Shown: positions 51,921 to 62,500, counted from the stretch's first letter. The stretch is DNA of 64,000 bases from Pelagadaptatus sp034112445 (GCA_034112445.1 JAWUVI010000020.1:46003-110002), one strand, 5' to 3'. Numbers and translations are program-made. Notes: generated by a model from the letters alone, not told the origin.

Positions 51921-52373
51921 ATGACCTTGCCGGTGAACAGTGTGTTTTGGAAAACAACTCAATTAGCCGACATGACCTCGGCTGAGTGGGAGTCTCTATG
52001 TGATGGTTGTGGTAAGTGTTGCCTGCACAAACTGGAAGATGAATCTGATGGTGAAGTGTATTATACCGATATCGCTTGTCAGTATTTGGACGCTAAAACT
52101 TGCCGCTGTATTGATTATAGCCAACGAGAAATACTAGTTGCTGAGTGTCTTACCTTAGGGCCACAGCAAATAGCAGAATTTCATTGGTTACCTGCAACCT
52201 GTGCTTATCGTTTGATCTCTGAAGGGAAAGAGTTGCCGTTATGGCACCCATTAATGTCGGGTGATAAAGAATCAGTGCACCAAGCGGGGCAGTCGGTAAA
52301 AGGCAGGGTAGTCGCAGAAACAGATGTTGATCTATACGATTACGAGGATCATGTGATTACTTGGGTTGTATAG
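51921..52373 (+). CDS. ycgN: YcgN family (UPF0260) Cys-rich protein
   Basis: The 150-residue protein has conserved Cys residues in LCDGCGKCCLHK, DIACQYLDAKTCRCIDYSQR and LPATCAYRLI, typical of the UPF0260/YkgJ-like group thought to bind a metal or Fe-S cluster. No function is firmly established. It follows ycgL by 17 bp, and the ATG lacks a strong ribosome site, so translation may depend on the upstream gene. Confidence 0.93.
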   Translation: MTLPVNSVFWKTTQLADMTSAEWESLCDGCGKCCLHKLEDESDGEVYYTDIACQYLDAKTCRCIDYSQREILVAECLTLGPQQIAEFHWLPATCAYRLISEGKELPLWHPLMSGDKESVHQAGQSVKGRVVAETDVDLYDYEDHVITWVV

Positions 52374-52432
52374 GTTTGGGCTAAATAAACTTAAACTATT
52401 TTGCCGTTTATTAATATTAATTAGAGGAAAGT

Positions 52433-52846
52433 ATGACTCCAGAAACGTATGTCGCCGCATGGCTTTGTTATTTGATCAGCATTGTTGTTGCCTTGTTTGG
52501 TCTTAAAAAATTCATGCGCCCCTGGCAAAGTAACCCGATTAAACAAACTCTTTGGCTGGTGATCGCTGCTGTATTATTGATGCCTTATCCCATAGGTGAT
52601 GGTTATTCAGAGCTGGCTCCTGCGGTTTTAATGTTTTCTATGGAGGCTCTGTTTGAGGGTAACGTGGCGAGGGTTGGGCCTGCAATGCTGGGTGCCATAG
52701 TGATTGCTTTGTGTTTATCTGCTGGGGTTATTTGGAGAAAAAACTACTACCAAGCGCAATTGCTGCAAAGGCAAAAGCAACAAGAAATTGAAGCGGTACT
52801 TGAAATTGATCGCCAAGAGCTACTGCAGCAAAGCCATAAATCTTAA
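52433..52846 (+). CDS. Hypothetical membrane protein
   Basis: The 137-residue protein has three likely transmembrane helices (about residues 6-24, 38-55 and 82-103) and a Gln-rich cytoplasmic-type tail with LLQRQKQQEIEAVLEIDRQE. No catalytic motif is visible. It is co-directional with ycgN and has GAGGAAAG before its ATG. I do not recognise a family. Confidence 0.7.
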   Translation: MTPETYVAAWLCYLISIVVALFGLKKFMRPWQSNPIKQTLWLVIAAVLLMPYPIGDGYSELAPAVLMFSMEALFEGNVARVGPAMLGAIVIALCLSAGVIWRKNYYQAQLLQRQKQQEIEAVLEIDRQELLQQSHKS

Positions 52847-53017
52847 GTTCAGCTTAATGTCTCTCGACATAAGCTTTGGCCAATGGCAATGCAGCTGCTA
52901 TAACTATTCTAAGTAAAATAATATGCGCAAGTTGGCCTTTTCTTTGCTTTGTTTGCTGATTGGAAACAATCATAAACTTGAAATTCAATAATAAATATAA
53001 TGTTTGAGGAATAAATA

Positions 53018-53683
53018 ATGACCAATCATATTTTCATTTTGGCGGTGGTAATGATGAGCGCCGGTGTTTTTGGTGGACTGATTAATTACTATCAGATGAA
53101 TCAAGATGATTCTGACCCTGCCAGTTTGAACCGCTGTATTGTTATTGGTGTGGGTTCGGCTTTTTTAGTCCCTGTCATTTTAGACTTAGTGAATAGCGAT
53201 TTAATTCTTGAAATACAAGGTGATCCATCACGCTTATTAATTTATACCGGTTTATGTCTTATCGCGGCTATTTCTTCTCGAATTGTGATTGTTAATATGT
53301 CCGATCGGATTTTACAAGAAGCCAATTTGGCGCGGGTGCAGTCTGACTCTATTCAGCACGATTTAAGACTGTTGCAGGAAGAGTTGTTGCCGTTAATTGA
53401 TACAGAGACAGAGCAAGATATCAGCGACGAAAGTATGCAAGCTCTAGAAATGGAAGAGCTTGATGTGACCTCATCAAAAGTATTGAAAACATTGGGCTGT
53501 GGGCGTTTTATTTTTCGCTCTATGAGTGGCCTATGCCGCGAAGCTGGAACGGATGAAACCACCATGGGTAAGACATTAGGTGTTTTAGTTTCTAAAGATT
53601 TAGCTGGGCGAGTCAGTGGACAGAAAGGTTTGCGTTGGTATTTAACTGAGAAAGGTCGCCGGATGATGGATGTGTTGGTTTAA
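53018..53683 (+). CDS. Three-helix membrane protein with C-terminal winged-helix segment (YEATS-associated type)
   Basis: The 221-residue protein has three membrane helices (about 4-25, 41-60 and 72-92). The sequence RCIVIGVGSAFLVPVILDLV then LCLIAAISSRIVIVNMSDRI resembles the YEATS-associated three-helix group. A C-terminal region (SKVLKTLGCGRFIFRSMSGL, SGQKGLRWYLTEKGRRMMDV) looks like a winged helix. A role in signalling or stress response is suggested by the family name only. Confidence 0.6.
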   Translation: MTNHIFILAVVMMSAGVFGGLINYYQMNQDDSDPASLNRCIVIGVGSAFLVPVILDLVNSDLILEIQGDPSRLLIYTGLCLIAAISSRIVIVNMSDRILQEANLARVQSDSIQHDLRLLQEELLPLIDTETEQDISDESMQALEMEELDVTSSKVLKTLGCGRFIFRSMSGLCREAGTDETTMGKTLGVLVSKDLAGRVSGQKGLRWYLTEKGRRMMDVLV

Positions 53684-53746
53684 ATTAGCCGTCGTCAATG
53701 CTGAACTCATCTCCACAATATATTAAAGAACTTAAGAGATAGATCT

Positions 53747-55972
53747 ATGAGATACCTGCGTTATTTTAGCCTTGGATGCTTGCTTTTAGTTTTAACCACA
53801 ACAAAAAGTATGGCGCAGGAATCTGAGTTAGCTTTCACTGATGGCCAAAAAATGGCTGATGTGAGGGTTGTTATTGATGTGTCTGGCAGTATGAAGCAAA
53901 ACGACCCATCGAATTTGCGTCAACCTGCGCTTGAACTCTTAATTAATTTATTGCCCGAAGGAAGTAAGGCTGGGGTTTGGACCTTTGGTAAGTACATTAA
54001 TATGTTGGTGCCACACCGTACTGTAAATGAGCAGTGGCGAGATGAAGCTAAGAAAAAAGCCAAGCAAGTTAATTCTGTTGGATTATTTACCAATATTGGC
54101 GAGGCTCTTGAAAAATCATCTTATGATGCACAAACACCAAGTGATCAATATAAAACCAGTTTGATATTACTCACCGATGGCATGGTTGATATCGATAAAG
54201 ACCCAGAAAAAAATCAGCTTGAATGGCGTCGTATTGTTGATGAAGTATTGCCTGGAATTGATAAAAGCGGTTATACCATCCATACCATTGCGCTGTCTGA
54301 TAATGCCGATACGGCATTGATGGATAAACTCGCTTTGGCAACCGATGGCTTATCTGAGGTAGCCAAAAGCGCCGATGACCTGTTGAAAATATTCTTACGA
54401 GCTTTTGATCAAGCTGCACCTGCGGAACAGTTGCCACTATCTGAAAATAGATTTTTAGTTGATTCAAGTATCGAAGAGTTTACCGCGCTTATTTTTCGTT
54501 CTAGCAGCGAGCCCACAACGTTGATTGGTCCTGACGAAACAGAGTATCGCTTTGATAAAGAAAAGGTCGATGTGAACTGGTATAAAACCGATCAATACGA
54601 CTTAATTACGGTTAAACAGCCGATTGAAGGTGAGTGGCAAGTTGTAGCAGATATTGATCCTGATAGCCGCGTGAGTATTATCAGTAATTTAAAGCTGCTG
54701 GTTAAACCGTTACCTACTAATTTATTTGTTAATCAAACCGCTAATTTATCGTTGTTGCTCCAAGAGGGAAATAACACGATCACTGATGCCAACTTCCTTG
54801 GTTTATTGGATGTGGATAGTTTGGTTGCCAGTGAAACGTCTGGGCAGGAATGGCCAGAATCGTTGAGTGCCAATGGTATTCCTGCAGATGGCATTTATTC
54901 TAGCAAACTCAGTATGTTTGAGAATGAAGGACGCTATAGCTTATCGGTATTAATTGACGGTAAAAGTTTTCAGCGACAATTTAGCCACCCCATTACTGTG
55001 CGAGAGCCCTTTGAAGTCTTGGTTGAAAAACTTGTTTTAGGTGGCAGTGAGAAGCAGCGAATAAAAGTTCGATCTCACAGTCAATTAATAGAGCCAGAAA
55101 AAGCTCAGGTAGTCGCGCGAATTAAAGACCCTAAAGGCCGCAGTGCGATTAAGCCTCTGCGGGTGAATGCTTCCGATGAATGGGAGCTTTTGCTGGAACC
55201 GACTATTGAAGGTACTTACCAAATTCGTTTGCGCATAAGTGGTGAAGATACAACTGGAGCCAAGTTTGATGTTGACCCCGACTTATTAACCTTTACTTAC
55301 CCTAGCTCTGACAACCCCTTTGATGCTGTTGAGCCTGTAGTTGAACCTGTAGTTGAACCTGTAGTTGAGTCAATGCCTGAGCCGGTTGTGGTTGAAACGC
55401 CAGCAATTGTAGAAGAGCCAATCGTTGAAGAACCCATCCTTGAAGAAGCGGCAGTAGAGGAGGTTATTGAAGAACCACTAGAAGAGGAAGAAGAAAGTTA
55501 TTGGCCGCTTTATGTGGGTTTGGGTGTGGGTAATATACTTATTATTATTCTAGCGTTTGTTGCTTATAAAATGATTTTAGGTAAAAACGATGATGATGGC
55601 CTAGAGGCTCTTGAAAAAGAAATTGCAGGCGATGAAGCGCCAAAGGCAGCTGCGGATACACAGGCTAAAGAATCTTCTGGAGCGCCTCAAATGGAAGATA
55701 TTCCTGAGCAGCTAGAGCCTGAACCGCAAGGTGATACGTCTATTGATTTATCCGATGGTGATCTGAAAGATGAAGATATTCCTGATTTAAATGAGGATCA
55801 AGATCAGCAAGTGGCCGACGAGGCTGATGAGTTACTGGCCGGTTTACAGGAGCCTGAAATGGAATCTGATTCTGAAACAGACTCAGATGAAGGATTCTCT
55901 TTGGATGACTTTTCACCTGACTCGTTAGACGATTTAATTGCCGACGCTGGCGATGACGAAGAGAAAACCTGA
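53747..55972 (+). CDS. Secreted vWA domain protein (TIGR03503-like) with C-terminal membrane anchor
   Basis: The 741-residue protein has a signal peptide (cleavage after SMA, about residue 24), a vWA domain with the MIDAS motif VVIDVSGSMKQNDPSNLRQP and a second metal-ligand segment (ILLTDGMVDID). An Ig-like middle region, a Pro/Val/Glu repeat region (PVVEPVVEPVVE, about residues 527-550), a transmembrane helix (YVGLGVGNILIIILAFVAYK, about 586-606) and a very acidic C-terminal tail follow. The domain layout matches the TIGR03503 group. It may organise protein contacts in the periplasm. Confidence 0.8.
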   Translation: MRYLRYFSLGCLLLVLTTTKSMAQESELAFTDGQKMADVRVVIDVSGSMKQNDPSNLRQPALELLINLLPEGSKAGVWTFGKYINMLVPHRTVNEQWRDEAKKKAKQVNSVGLFTNIGEALEKSSYDAQTPSDQYKTSLILLTDGMVDIDKDPEKNQLEWRRIVDEVLPGIDKSGYTIHTIALSDNADTALMDKLALATDGLSEVAKSADDLLKIFLRAFDQAAPAEQLPLSENRFLVDSSIEEFTALIFRSSSEPTTLIGPDETEYRFDKEKVDVNWYKTDQYDLITVKQPIEGEWQVVADIDPDSRVSIISNLKLLVKPLPTNLFVNQTANLSLLLQEGNNTITDANFLGLLDVDSLVASETSGQEWPESLSANGIPADGIYSSKLSMFENEGRYSLSVLIDGKSFQRQFSHPITVREPFEVLVEKLVLGGSEKQRIKVRSHSQLIEPEKAQVVARIKDPKGRSAIKPLRVNASDEWELLLEPTIEGTYQIRLRISGEDTTGAKFDVDPDLLTFTYPSSDNPFDAVEPVVEPVVEPVVESMPEPVVVETPAIVEEPIVEEPILEEAAVEEVIEEPLEEEEESYWPLYVGLGVGNILIIILAFVAYKMILGKNDDDGLEALEKEIAGDEAPKAAADTQAKESSGAPQMEDIPEQLEPEPQGDTSIDLSDGDLKDEDIPDLNEDQDQQVADEADELLAGLQEPEMESDSETDSDEGFSLDDFSPDSLDDLIADAGDDEEKT

Positions 55973-56426
55973 GATTAATTCACCTTTGGCGTTGCAGTTA
56001 AGTTTTGAGCAATTAGACGATATTCAGCTGCCATTGGTGAACAAGTTTTATAAATCTTGTCGCTACTCTGCTAAAGCTGGTCGCGGTGATCATGTCTTTG
56101 TTGTCCGCTCAGTCAGCCATGGTTCGCAAACTATTGTGGCGGCCGTACGTTTGCAGTTGAAAGCGTCTGGTTTTTTCTTTTTGCGAAGTATGTGTGTTGA
56201 CCCTAACTATAGAAGGCAAGGCGTCGGCCACTATTTACTGCAGCAGTTAACGCCATTCTTACTCGGGAAAAAGTGCTATTGCTACCCGTTTACTCACCTT
56301 CAATCGTTTTATGCATTGGTTGGATTTGAATTAATTGATCAAAAGAATTCTCCGGCATTTATGACGGATCCTTTGCAGCGTTATGTGCAGCAAGGTCGTG
56401 ATATTGTATTAATGCTGAAAGCCTAA
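55953..56426 (+). CDS. GNAT family N-acetyltransferase
   Basis: The 157-residue protein has the acetyl-CoA binding pattern LRSMCVDPNYRRQGVGHYLL and the GNAT-type QSFYALVGFELI at the C-terminal side. The substrate is unknown. The ATG at 55953 overlaps the end of the vWA gene by 20 bp. An in-frame TTG at 55938 was rejected because it lacks a ribosome site. Confidence 0.8.
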   Translation: MTKRKPEINSPLALQLSFEQLDDIQLPLVNKFYKSCRYSAKAGRGDHVFVVRSVSHGSQTIVAAVRLQLKASGFFFLRSMCVDPNYRRQGVGHYLLQQLTPFLLGKKCYCYPFTHLQSFYALVGFELIDQKNSPAFMTDPLQRYVQQGRDIVLMLKA

Positions 56427-56575
56427 TAAGACCCTATTTGTATTCGTAATAAGATCATCTGGTATTACCTGTTTTGTATGCTGATATGTCAATATAAGTG
56501 ACTTAAAATGCCATGTCCGGTTATGGTAAGCTGCCCCTAAATTAAAGTGCAAAGTTAGACTCGTGGAGTTATTGA

Positions 56576-57421
56576 ATGAAATTTGAAGGTACAGAAAGTT
56601 ACGTTGCTACAGATGATTTACGAATGGCTGTTAATGCCGCTGTAGCTCTAGAGCGCCCTCTGCTTATTAAAGGTGAGCCGGGTACCGGTAAGACTATGTT
56701 GGCAGAACAAGTTTCCGAGGTTATGGGAAAACGCTTGATTCAGTGGCACATTAAATCAACCACGAAAGCTCAGCAGGGCTTATATGAATACGATGCTGTA
56801 TCGCGGCTACGTGATTCACAATTAGGTAATGATAAAGTTAATGATATTGCTAACTACCTTAAGAAAGGTAAGTTATGGGAAGCATTTTCATCCGACGAAC
56901 AAGTGGTTTTGTTAATTGACGAAGTTGATAAAGCTGACATCGAGTTCCCGAATGATCTTCTGGTTGAGCTCGATAAAATGGAATTTTATGTATACGAAAC
57001 CAATGAAGTTATAAAAGCAAAGCATCGTCCTATTGTTATTATTACCAGTAACAATGAGAAAGAATTACCGGATGCATTCTTACGCCGTTGTTTCTTTCAC
57101 TACATCAACTTTCCTGAACGCGACACAATGCAACAAATTATTGATGTGCATTTTCCTAATATTAAAGCCTCGCTGGTTAAAGATGCGATGGACATATTTT
57201 TTGATGTTCGCCAAGTTCCAGGCTTAAAGAAAAAACCTTCGACTTCAGAGTTGGTTGATTGGCTTAAGTTATTGATGGCCGATGACATACCTGATGAAAT
57301 TCTACAAAGTACGGATGCACGCCAAGCTATTCCACCTTTGTATGGTGCATTGCTGAAAAATGAACAAGATGTACATTTGTTGGAGCGGTTAGCTTTTATG
57401 ACCCGTCGTAAGAACGCTTAG
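56576..57421 (+). CDS. MoxR family AAA+ ATPase
   Basis: The 281-residue ATPase has Walker A GEPGTGKTMLAEQ, Walker B VVLLIDEVDKADIEFPN and the sensor region PIVIITSNNEKELPDAFLRR. MoxR proteins act as chaperones with vWA partners, and a CoxE-type vWA gene follows 16 bp downstream, so the two should form one assembly system. The client is not identified. Confidence 0.93.
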   Translation: MKFEGTESYVATDDLRMAVNAAVALERPLLIKGEPGTGKTMLAEQVSEVMGKRLIQWHIKSTTKAQQGLYEYDAVSRLRDSQLGNDKVNDIANYLKKGKLWEAFSSDEQVVLLIDEVDKADIEFPNDLLVELDKMEFYVYETNEVIKAKHRPIVIITSNNEKELPDAFLRRCFFHYINFPERDTMQQIIDVHFPNIKASLVKDAMDIFFDVRQVPGLKKKPSTSELVDWLKLLMADDIPDEILQSTDARQAIPPLYGALLKNEQDVHLLERLAFMTRRKNA

Positions 57422-57437
57422 TAAGGTATTAAAATTT

Positions 57438-58613
57438 ATGCTCGTTAACTTTTTTTATGGGTTGCGCAAGGCTCAAGTGCCCGTGTCTTTGAAAGAACTA
57501 TTGGTTCTTTTGGAAGCCATGGAGAAGCACTTAGCATTTGGCAGTATTGATGATTTTTATCTATTGTCACGTACGTGCTTGATCAAAGATGAAAAGCATT
57601 ACGATAAATTTGATCGAGCATTCGGCGCTTATTTCAAAGGCCTTGAAAATTTGGAAGGCATTGTTGATGCGTTGATACCTGATGAGTGGACTCGTGCTGA
57701 ATTTATGAAGCAATTGTCCGAAGAAGAAAAAGCTAAAATTGAATCTTTAGGTGGTTTAGAAAAACTGATTGAAGAATTTAAAAAGCGTTTAGAAGAACAA
57801 GAAAAGCGCCATCAAGGTGGCAATAAATGGATTGGCACTGGTGGCACGTCACCTTTTGGTAACAGTGGTTTTAACCCTGAAGGAATAAGAGTCGGTGGTG
57901 AAGGCGGTAACAAATCTGCGGCTAAAGTGTGGGATAAGCGATCCTTTAAAAATCTAGATGATCAAGTTGAGCTTGGTACGCGAAATATTAAAATGGCTCT
58001 GCGCAAATTAAGAAAATTCGCGCGTACAGGGGCAGCAGAAGAATTAGATTTAAACGGAACGATTCGTTCAACGGCAAATAATGCCGGCATGCTTGATATT
58101 AAGATGGTTCCTGAACGTCATAACTCAGTAAAAGTATTATTGTTTTTTGATGTGGGTGGTTCAATGGACCCCTATGTGAAAATTTGTGAAGAGATGTTCT
58201 CGGCTTGTAAGTCTGAATTCAAGCACATGGAATATTTTTATTTTCACAATTTTATTTATGAATACGTTTGGAAAGATAATCGCCGTAGGACGTCAGAAAC
58301 CACTTCTATCTATGATGTTATGCATAAGTATTCGAGTGACTACAAAATTATATTTGTAGGCGATGCGTCAATGGCTCCCTATGAAATATCCAGTCAGTAT
58401 GGCTGTGTTGAATATATGAATGAAGAAGCCGGTTACGTTTGGATGAAACGCTTAACAGATCACTTTAAGAAAGTGATTTGGTTAAATCCAACCCCAGAAA
58501 AATATTGGCCGCATACGCAATCTATAGATATGGCTCGTCGGTTGATTGAGCATAATATGTATCCGATGACGCTTGAAGGTATGGATCGTAGTATTAAGTA
58601 TTTGGCAAAGTGA
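57438..58613 (+). CDS. CoxE-like vWA domain protein
   Basis: The 391-residue protein is the usual partner of the MoxR ATPase. It has a long N-terminal helical region with a GGNKWIGTGGTSPFGNSGFN linker, and a C-terminal vWA-type domain with SVKVLLFFDVGGSMDPYVKI, where MIDAS DxSxS is altered to DVGGS. The sequence EISSQYGCVEYMNEEAGYVW and VIWLNPTPEKYW follow. It ends in a GTGA overlap with hrpA. Confidence 0.9.
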   Translation: MLVNFFYGLRKAQVPVSLKELLVLLEAMEKHLAFGSIDDFYLLSRTCLIKDEKHYDKFDRAFGAYFKGLENLEGIVDALIPDEWTRAEFMKQLSEEEKAKIESLGGLEKLIEEFKKRLEEQEKRHQGGNKWIGTGGTSPFGNSGFNPEGIRVGGEGGNKSAAKVWDKRSFKNLDDQVELGTRNIKMALRKLRKFARTGAAEELDLNGTIRSTANNAGMLDIKMVPERHNSVKVLLFFDVGGSMDPYVKICEEMFSACKSEFKHMEYFYFHNFIYEYVWKDNRRRTSETTSIYDVMHKYSSDYKIIFVGDASMAPYEISSQYGCVEYMNEEAGYVWMKRLTDHFKKVIWLNPTPEKYWPHTQSIDMARRLIEHNMYPMTLEGMDRSIKYLAK

Positions 58614-61600
58614 ACCCTCCGCAACTTAAAGAATTACTGCAAGAGTTACGTTGCAATTTGGCTCATGTCTTATCGCGTGATGTTTATAAATTATCGTTTA
58701 AATTGCGGGATCTTGAACGTCAAAATAAGCAGGGTAAGCTAACTGAAACATTGCTGAGTAAGTTACAAAAAGACATAGACCGCTCCAGCAATCAGCGCGA
58801 ATTAAGATTCAACTCTCTACCCAAGGTTGAGTTGGCCGATGATTTGCCTATCTCAGATCGTGCTGACGAAATTAAAGAACTCATTACTAATAACCAAGTA
58901 CTGATTCTTGCAGGTGAAACCGGCTCTGGTAAAACCACTCAACTGCCTAAAATTTGTTTACAACTAGGGCGGGGCGTAAAAGGCTTGATTGGCCATACTC
59001 AACCGCGTCGTATTGCTGCGCGTACTGTGGCTAGCCGTATTGCTGAAGAACTGAACGTAGAGTTAGGCGGCTCGGTAGGTTACCAGGTAAGGTTTAAAGA
59101 TCACTCCACCAATAATACCCATGTTAAGTTGATGACCGATGGTATTTTACTGGCTGAAATACAAAACGATCGCTACCTCAATAAATACGACACACTGATT
59201 ATTGATGAGGCTCATGAGCGCAGCCTCAATATTGATTTTTTGTTGGGATACATCAAAACCATTCTGCCTAAACGCCCAGACTTAAAAGTCATTATCACTT
59301 CGGCAACCATAGACCTACAACGTTTCTCAGAGCATTTTAACAATGCTCCTATCTTAGAGGTGTCAGGTCGAACCTTTCCCGTTACAGTTCATTATCGTCC
59401 TATGAATGATACGGATGACGCACAAACGGAAGCGATTGTGGCTACGGTTGATGAATTGCTTAATTCTGAAAAGGGCAGTTCTAGGCGCGGTGGTGATATT
59501 TTGGTTTTTCTCAGTGGTGAAAGAGAGATCCGTGAAACTGCTCAGGCCTTGCGTGCGGAAAACTTTACTCATTTAGAAGTCTTGCCTCTTTACGCCCGCT
59601 TAAGTTTGGCCGAGCAAAATAAAGTATTTCATCCAAAGTCAGGCCGCCGGATTATCTTAGCAACCAACGTTGCCGAAACCTCAATCACTGTGCCTGGAAT
59701 TCGTTATGTTATTGATCCTGGCTTTGCACGAATCAGCCGTTACAGTTATAGATCTAAAATTCAACGCTTACCTATAGAAGCTATTTCAAAAGCCAGTGCG
59801 GAGCAACGTAAGGGGCGCTGTGGGCGAGTGAGTGAAGGAATATGTTATCGACTCTACGGCGAAGATGACTTTCAACAAAGACCAGACTTTACTGACGCTG
59901 AAATTCTTCGCACTAATTTAGCCGCTGTTATTTTACAAATGCTGAATATGAATATAGGAGATATTCGAGAGTTCCCGTTTGTGGATGCGCCGGATCAAAA
60001 GCTCATTAATGACGGTTTTAAACTGCTACAAGAGCTGCAGGCGGTTGATGGTCATCAACAGTTGACCAAATTAGGTCGGCAAATGATGACTCTACCTGTA
60101 GATCCAAAGTTAGGTCGAATGTTGTTGGCCGCGTCTCAATCTGGGTGTTTACGCGAAGTATCACTTATTGTCAGCGCTATGGCCGTGCAAGATCCTCGTG
60201 AACGACCCGCCGACAAGAAACAAGCTGCTGATGAAAAGCATAAGCGCTTTAAGGATGATGCGTCTGATTTTACGAGTTATCTTAATCTGTGGAATTACGT
60301 TGAAGAAAAGCGTCAAGAGTTGTCCAAAGGTCAGTTTAGACGTCTGTGTCAAAAAGAGTATTTGTCTTGGTTGAGGTTGCAAGAATGGCGAGAAGTTCAT
60401 CATCAGTTAATGCTGTCATGTAAAGCTTTATCGTTAAAGTTTAATCAAGAGCCGGCGGGCTATGATGCTATCCATAAATCCTTATTGGTAGGCTTGTTAG
60501 GGATGATTGGTTTTCGAGGAGAAAACAAAGAATATACGGGCGCTAGAAATCGTTTATTTTACATTTTTCCTGGTTCGTCCCAGGCAAAAAAAGCACCCAA
60601 ATGGCTAATGGCCTCGCAGCTACTTGAGACTTCACGTTTGTTTGCTCATCAAATTGCAAAAATTGACCCTGAGTGGGTTATTAACGCCGCGCAGCATCTT
60701 ATTAAACGCCAGCAGTACGAGCCGCATTACGATGTGAAAACCGGTCAGGTTATGGCTTATGAAAAAGTCAGTTTGTATGGTTTGGTTTTAGTTGAAAAGC
60801 AGCGGGTGAATTATTCTAATATTAACCCTAAAATTTCTAGAGAGGTTTTTATTCGGGCCGCTATGGTCGAGGGTTTATATCGCGGTAAAGGTCAATTTTT
60901 TAAAGCCAATCAAAAGTTAGTTGCCGAAATTCATGAACTTGAAGCGAAAACCAGACGCCGCGATATTTTAGTCGATGATGAAATCATCTTTGGTTTTTAT
61001 AACGATAGAATTCCTGAAAAAATAGTTAACTTGGCTGGCTTTGAACATTGGCGTAAAGAGTCAGAAATTAAAGACTCAACGATTTTGCTGATCAGTCGTG
61101 ATTATTTAATGCAGCACGATGCCAGTGCCGTTTCAGAGGCCCAGTTTCCCTCTGAGTTAGTCTGGCAAGGCTTACGTTTTTCATTACAGTATCACTTTGA
61201 ACCGGGCCATCCTGAAGATGGTGTTTCTATTCAGGTTCCAGTTGCGGCATTGCATCTTGTGCCAGAGAAAAGATTAGAGTGGTTAATTCCCGGTATCTTA
61301 AGGGAAAAATGCATTGCTTTAGTGAAAGCTTTACCGAAGCAATGGCGTAAACATTTTGTACCTGTACCGGCTTATGTGGATAAGGCGTTGGCGTCGTTAA
61401 GCCCTAGTGATAACTCGTTAACAGAGTCGCTGGCAGCTCAATTAAAGCGCCAGTCAGGTATCGAAGTCCCTATCTCACAATGGCAAAGCATCCAGGTTGA
61501 TGCTTATTATCATTTCAATATTCAGGTGTTAGATTCTAATCGTAAAATCCTTGCACAAAGTCGTGACTTGCAATCTTTGCGCAGTGAATATAAACAGCAG

Positions 61601-62500
61601 CTGCAAGAGACCTTACAAGGTGCTGATGATGAATTTGAGCGGACTGGAATAAAGCAATGGGACTTTGAGTTAGCCGAAGTAATAGAGTTGAAGCGTTCAG
61701 GCATGACGGTTACCGCCTATCCAGTTTTACTTGCTGAGCCGCAAAGTGTGACATTAAGTCTGAAGGACAACCCAATAGAGGCTAAGCATTTATCGCGCAA
61801 AGGGGTGGCTAGGTTAGGAGCCTTAAATTTAGCGGTAACGGCCAAGTATCTACGTAAAGAACTATTGAAAGGCAAAGATATAGGGTTAACGGTTGTGGCG
61901 CTAGGTAAGCGTGAAGCTGTAGCCGATGACATTATTCTTGCGGCTATAAAGCAGGTTTGTTTCTTTGAAGATGATTTGCCGATCAATGCCAATCAATTTG
62001 AGCAGCGCTTGCAACAAGGTAAAGAGGCTGTTGTTACACGTGCTTTAGAAATTGAAAAAGTATTGCTGCAAATACTTAAGCAAGTAGTAACCATTAAAAA
62101 GACCATTAAATCCAGTAAAAATGCTTTGGCAATTGCCATAGCCGCTGGTGATATCCAGCAGCAATTGAATTGTCTCATCTATCCTGAATTCTTGTATAAG
62201 ACGCCCTTTGACTGGTTACAACAGTACCCGCGTTATTTAAAAGCCATAGAAGTAAGGTTGGATAAAGTTGCGGGACAAGTTCAAAAAGATAAAGTTTGGA
62301 CGTCTGAAATTGAAGCCTTGTGGGAGACGTTGCAAGAGCGTATAGATAAAGATGGCGAGGCGCTGTCGGAGTCTAACCAAAATCTTCAACAATATCGCTG
62401 GATGTTGGAAGAGTATCGAGTTTCATTATTTGCTCAAACGCTAAAAACATCTGTACCGGTTTCGGCCAAACGCTTACAGAAGTTGTGGCTAGAACTTTGA
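58610..62500 (+). CDS. hrpA: ATP-dependent RNA helicase HrpA
   Basis: The 1296-residue DEAH-box helicase has Walker A AGETGSGKTTQLPKI, the DEAH motif IIDEAHERSLNIDFLLGY, motif III SATIDLQRF and motif VI QRKGRCGRVSEGICY. The long C-terminal region is typical of HrpA, which acts on stalled ribosomes or structured mRNA. The start is a GTG whose last two bases are shared with the stop of the previous gene. The length is standard. Confidence 0.95.
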   Translation: MNPPQLKELLQELRCNLAHVLSRDVYKLSFKLRDLERQNKQGKLTETLLSKLQKDIDRSSNQRELRFNSLPKVELADDLPISDRADEIKELITNNQVLILAGETGSGKTTQLPKICLQLGRGVKGLIGHTQPRRIAARTVASRIAEELNVELGGSVGYQVRFKDHSTNNTHVKLMTDGILLAEIQNDRYLNKYDTLIIDEAHERSLNIDFLLGYIKTILPKRPDLKVIITSATIDLQRFSEHFNNAPILEVSGRTFPVTVHYRPMNDTDDAQTEAIVATVDELLNSEKGSSRRGGDILVFLSGEREIRETAQALRAENFTHLEVLPLYARLSLAEQNKVFHPKSGRRIILATNVAETSITVPGIRYVIDPGFARISRYSYRSKIQRLPIEAISKASAEQRKGRCGRVSEGICYRLYGEDDFQQRPDFTDAEILRTNLAAVILQMLNMNIGDIREFPFVDAPDQKLINDGFKLLQELQAVDGHQQLTKLGRQMMTLPVDPKLGRMLLAASQSGCLREVSLIVSAMAVQDPRERPADKKQAADEKHKRFKDDASDFTSYLNLWNYVEEKRQELSKGQFRRLCQKEYLSWLRLQEWREVHHQLMLSCKALSLKFNQEPAGYDAIHKSLLVGLLGMIGFRGENKEYTGARNRLFYIFPGSSQAKKAPKWLMASQLLETSRLFAHQIAKIDPEWVINAAQHLIKRQQYEPHYDVKTGQVMAYEKVSLYGLVLVEKQRVNYSNINPKISREVFIRAAMVEGLYRGKGQFFKANQKLVAEIHELEAKTRRRDILVDDEIIFGFYNDRIPEKIVNLAGFEHWRKESEIKDSTILLISRDYLMQHDASAVSEAQFPSELVWQGLRFSLQYHFEPGHPEDGVSIQVPVAALHLVPEKRLEWLIPGILREKCIALVKALPKQWRKHFVPVPAYVDKALASLSPSDNSLTESLAAQLKRQSGIEVPISQWQSIQVDAYYHFNIQVLDSNRKILAQSRDLQSLRSEYKQQLQETLQGADDEFERTGIKQWDFELAEVIELKRSGMTVTAYPVLLAEPQSVTLSLKDNPIEAKHLSRKGVARLGALNLAVTAKYLRKELLKGKDIGLTVVALGKREAVADDIILAAIKQVCFFEDDLPINANQFEQRLQQGKEAVVTRALEIEKVLLQILKQVVTIKKTIKSSKNALAIAIAAGDIQQQLNCLIYPEFLYKTPFDWLQQYPRYLKAIEVRLDKVAGQVQKDKVWTSEIEALWETLQERIDKDGEALSESNQNLQQYRWMLEEYRVSLFAQTLKTSVPVSAKRLQKLWLEL

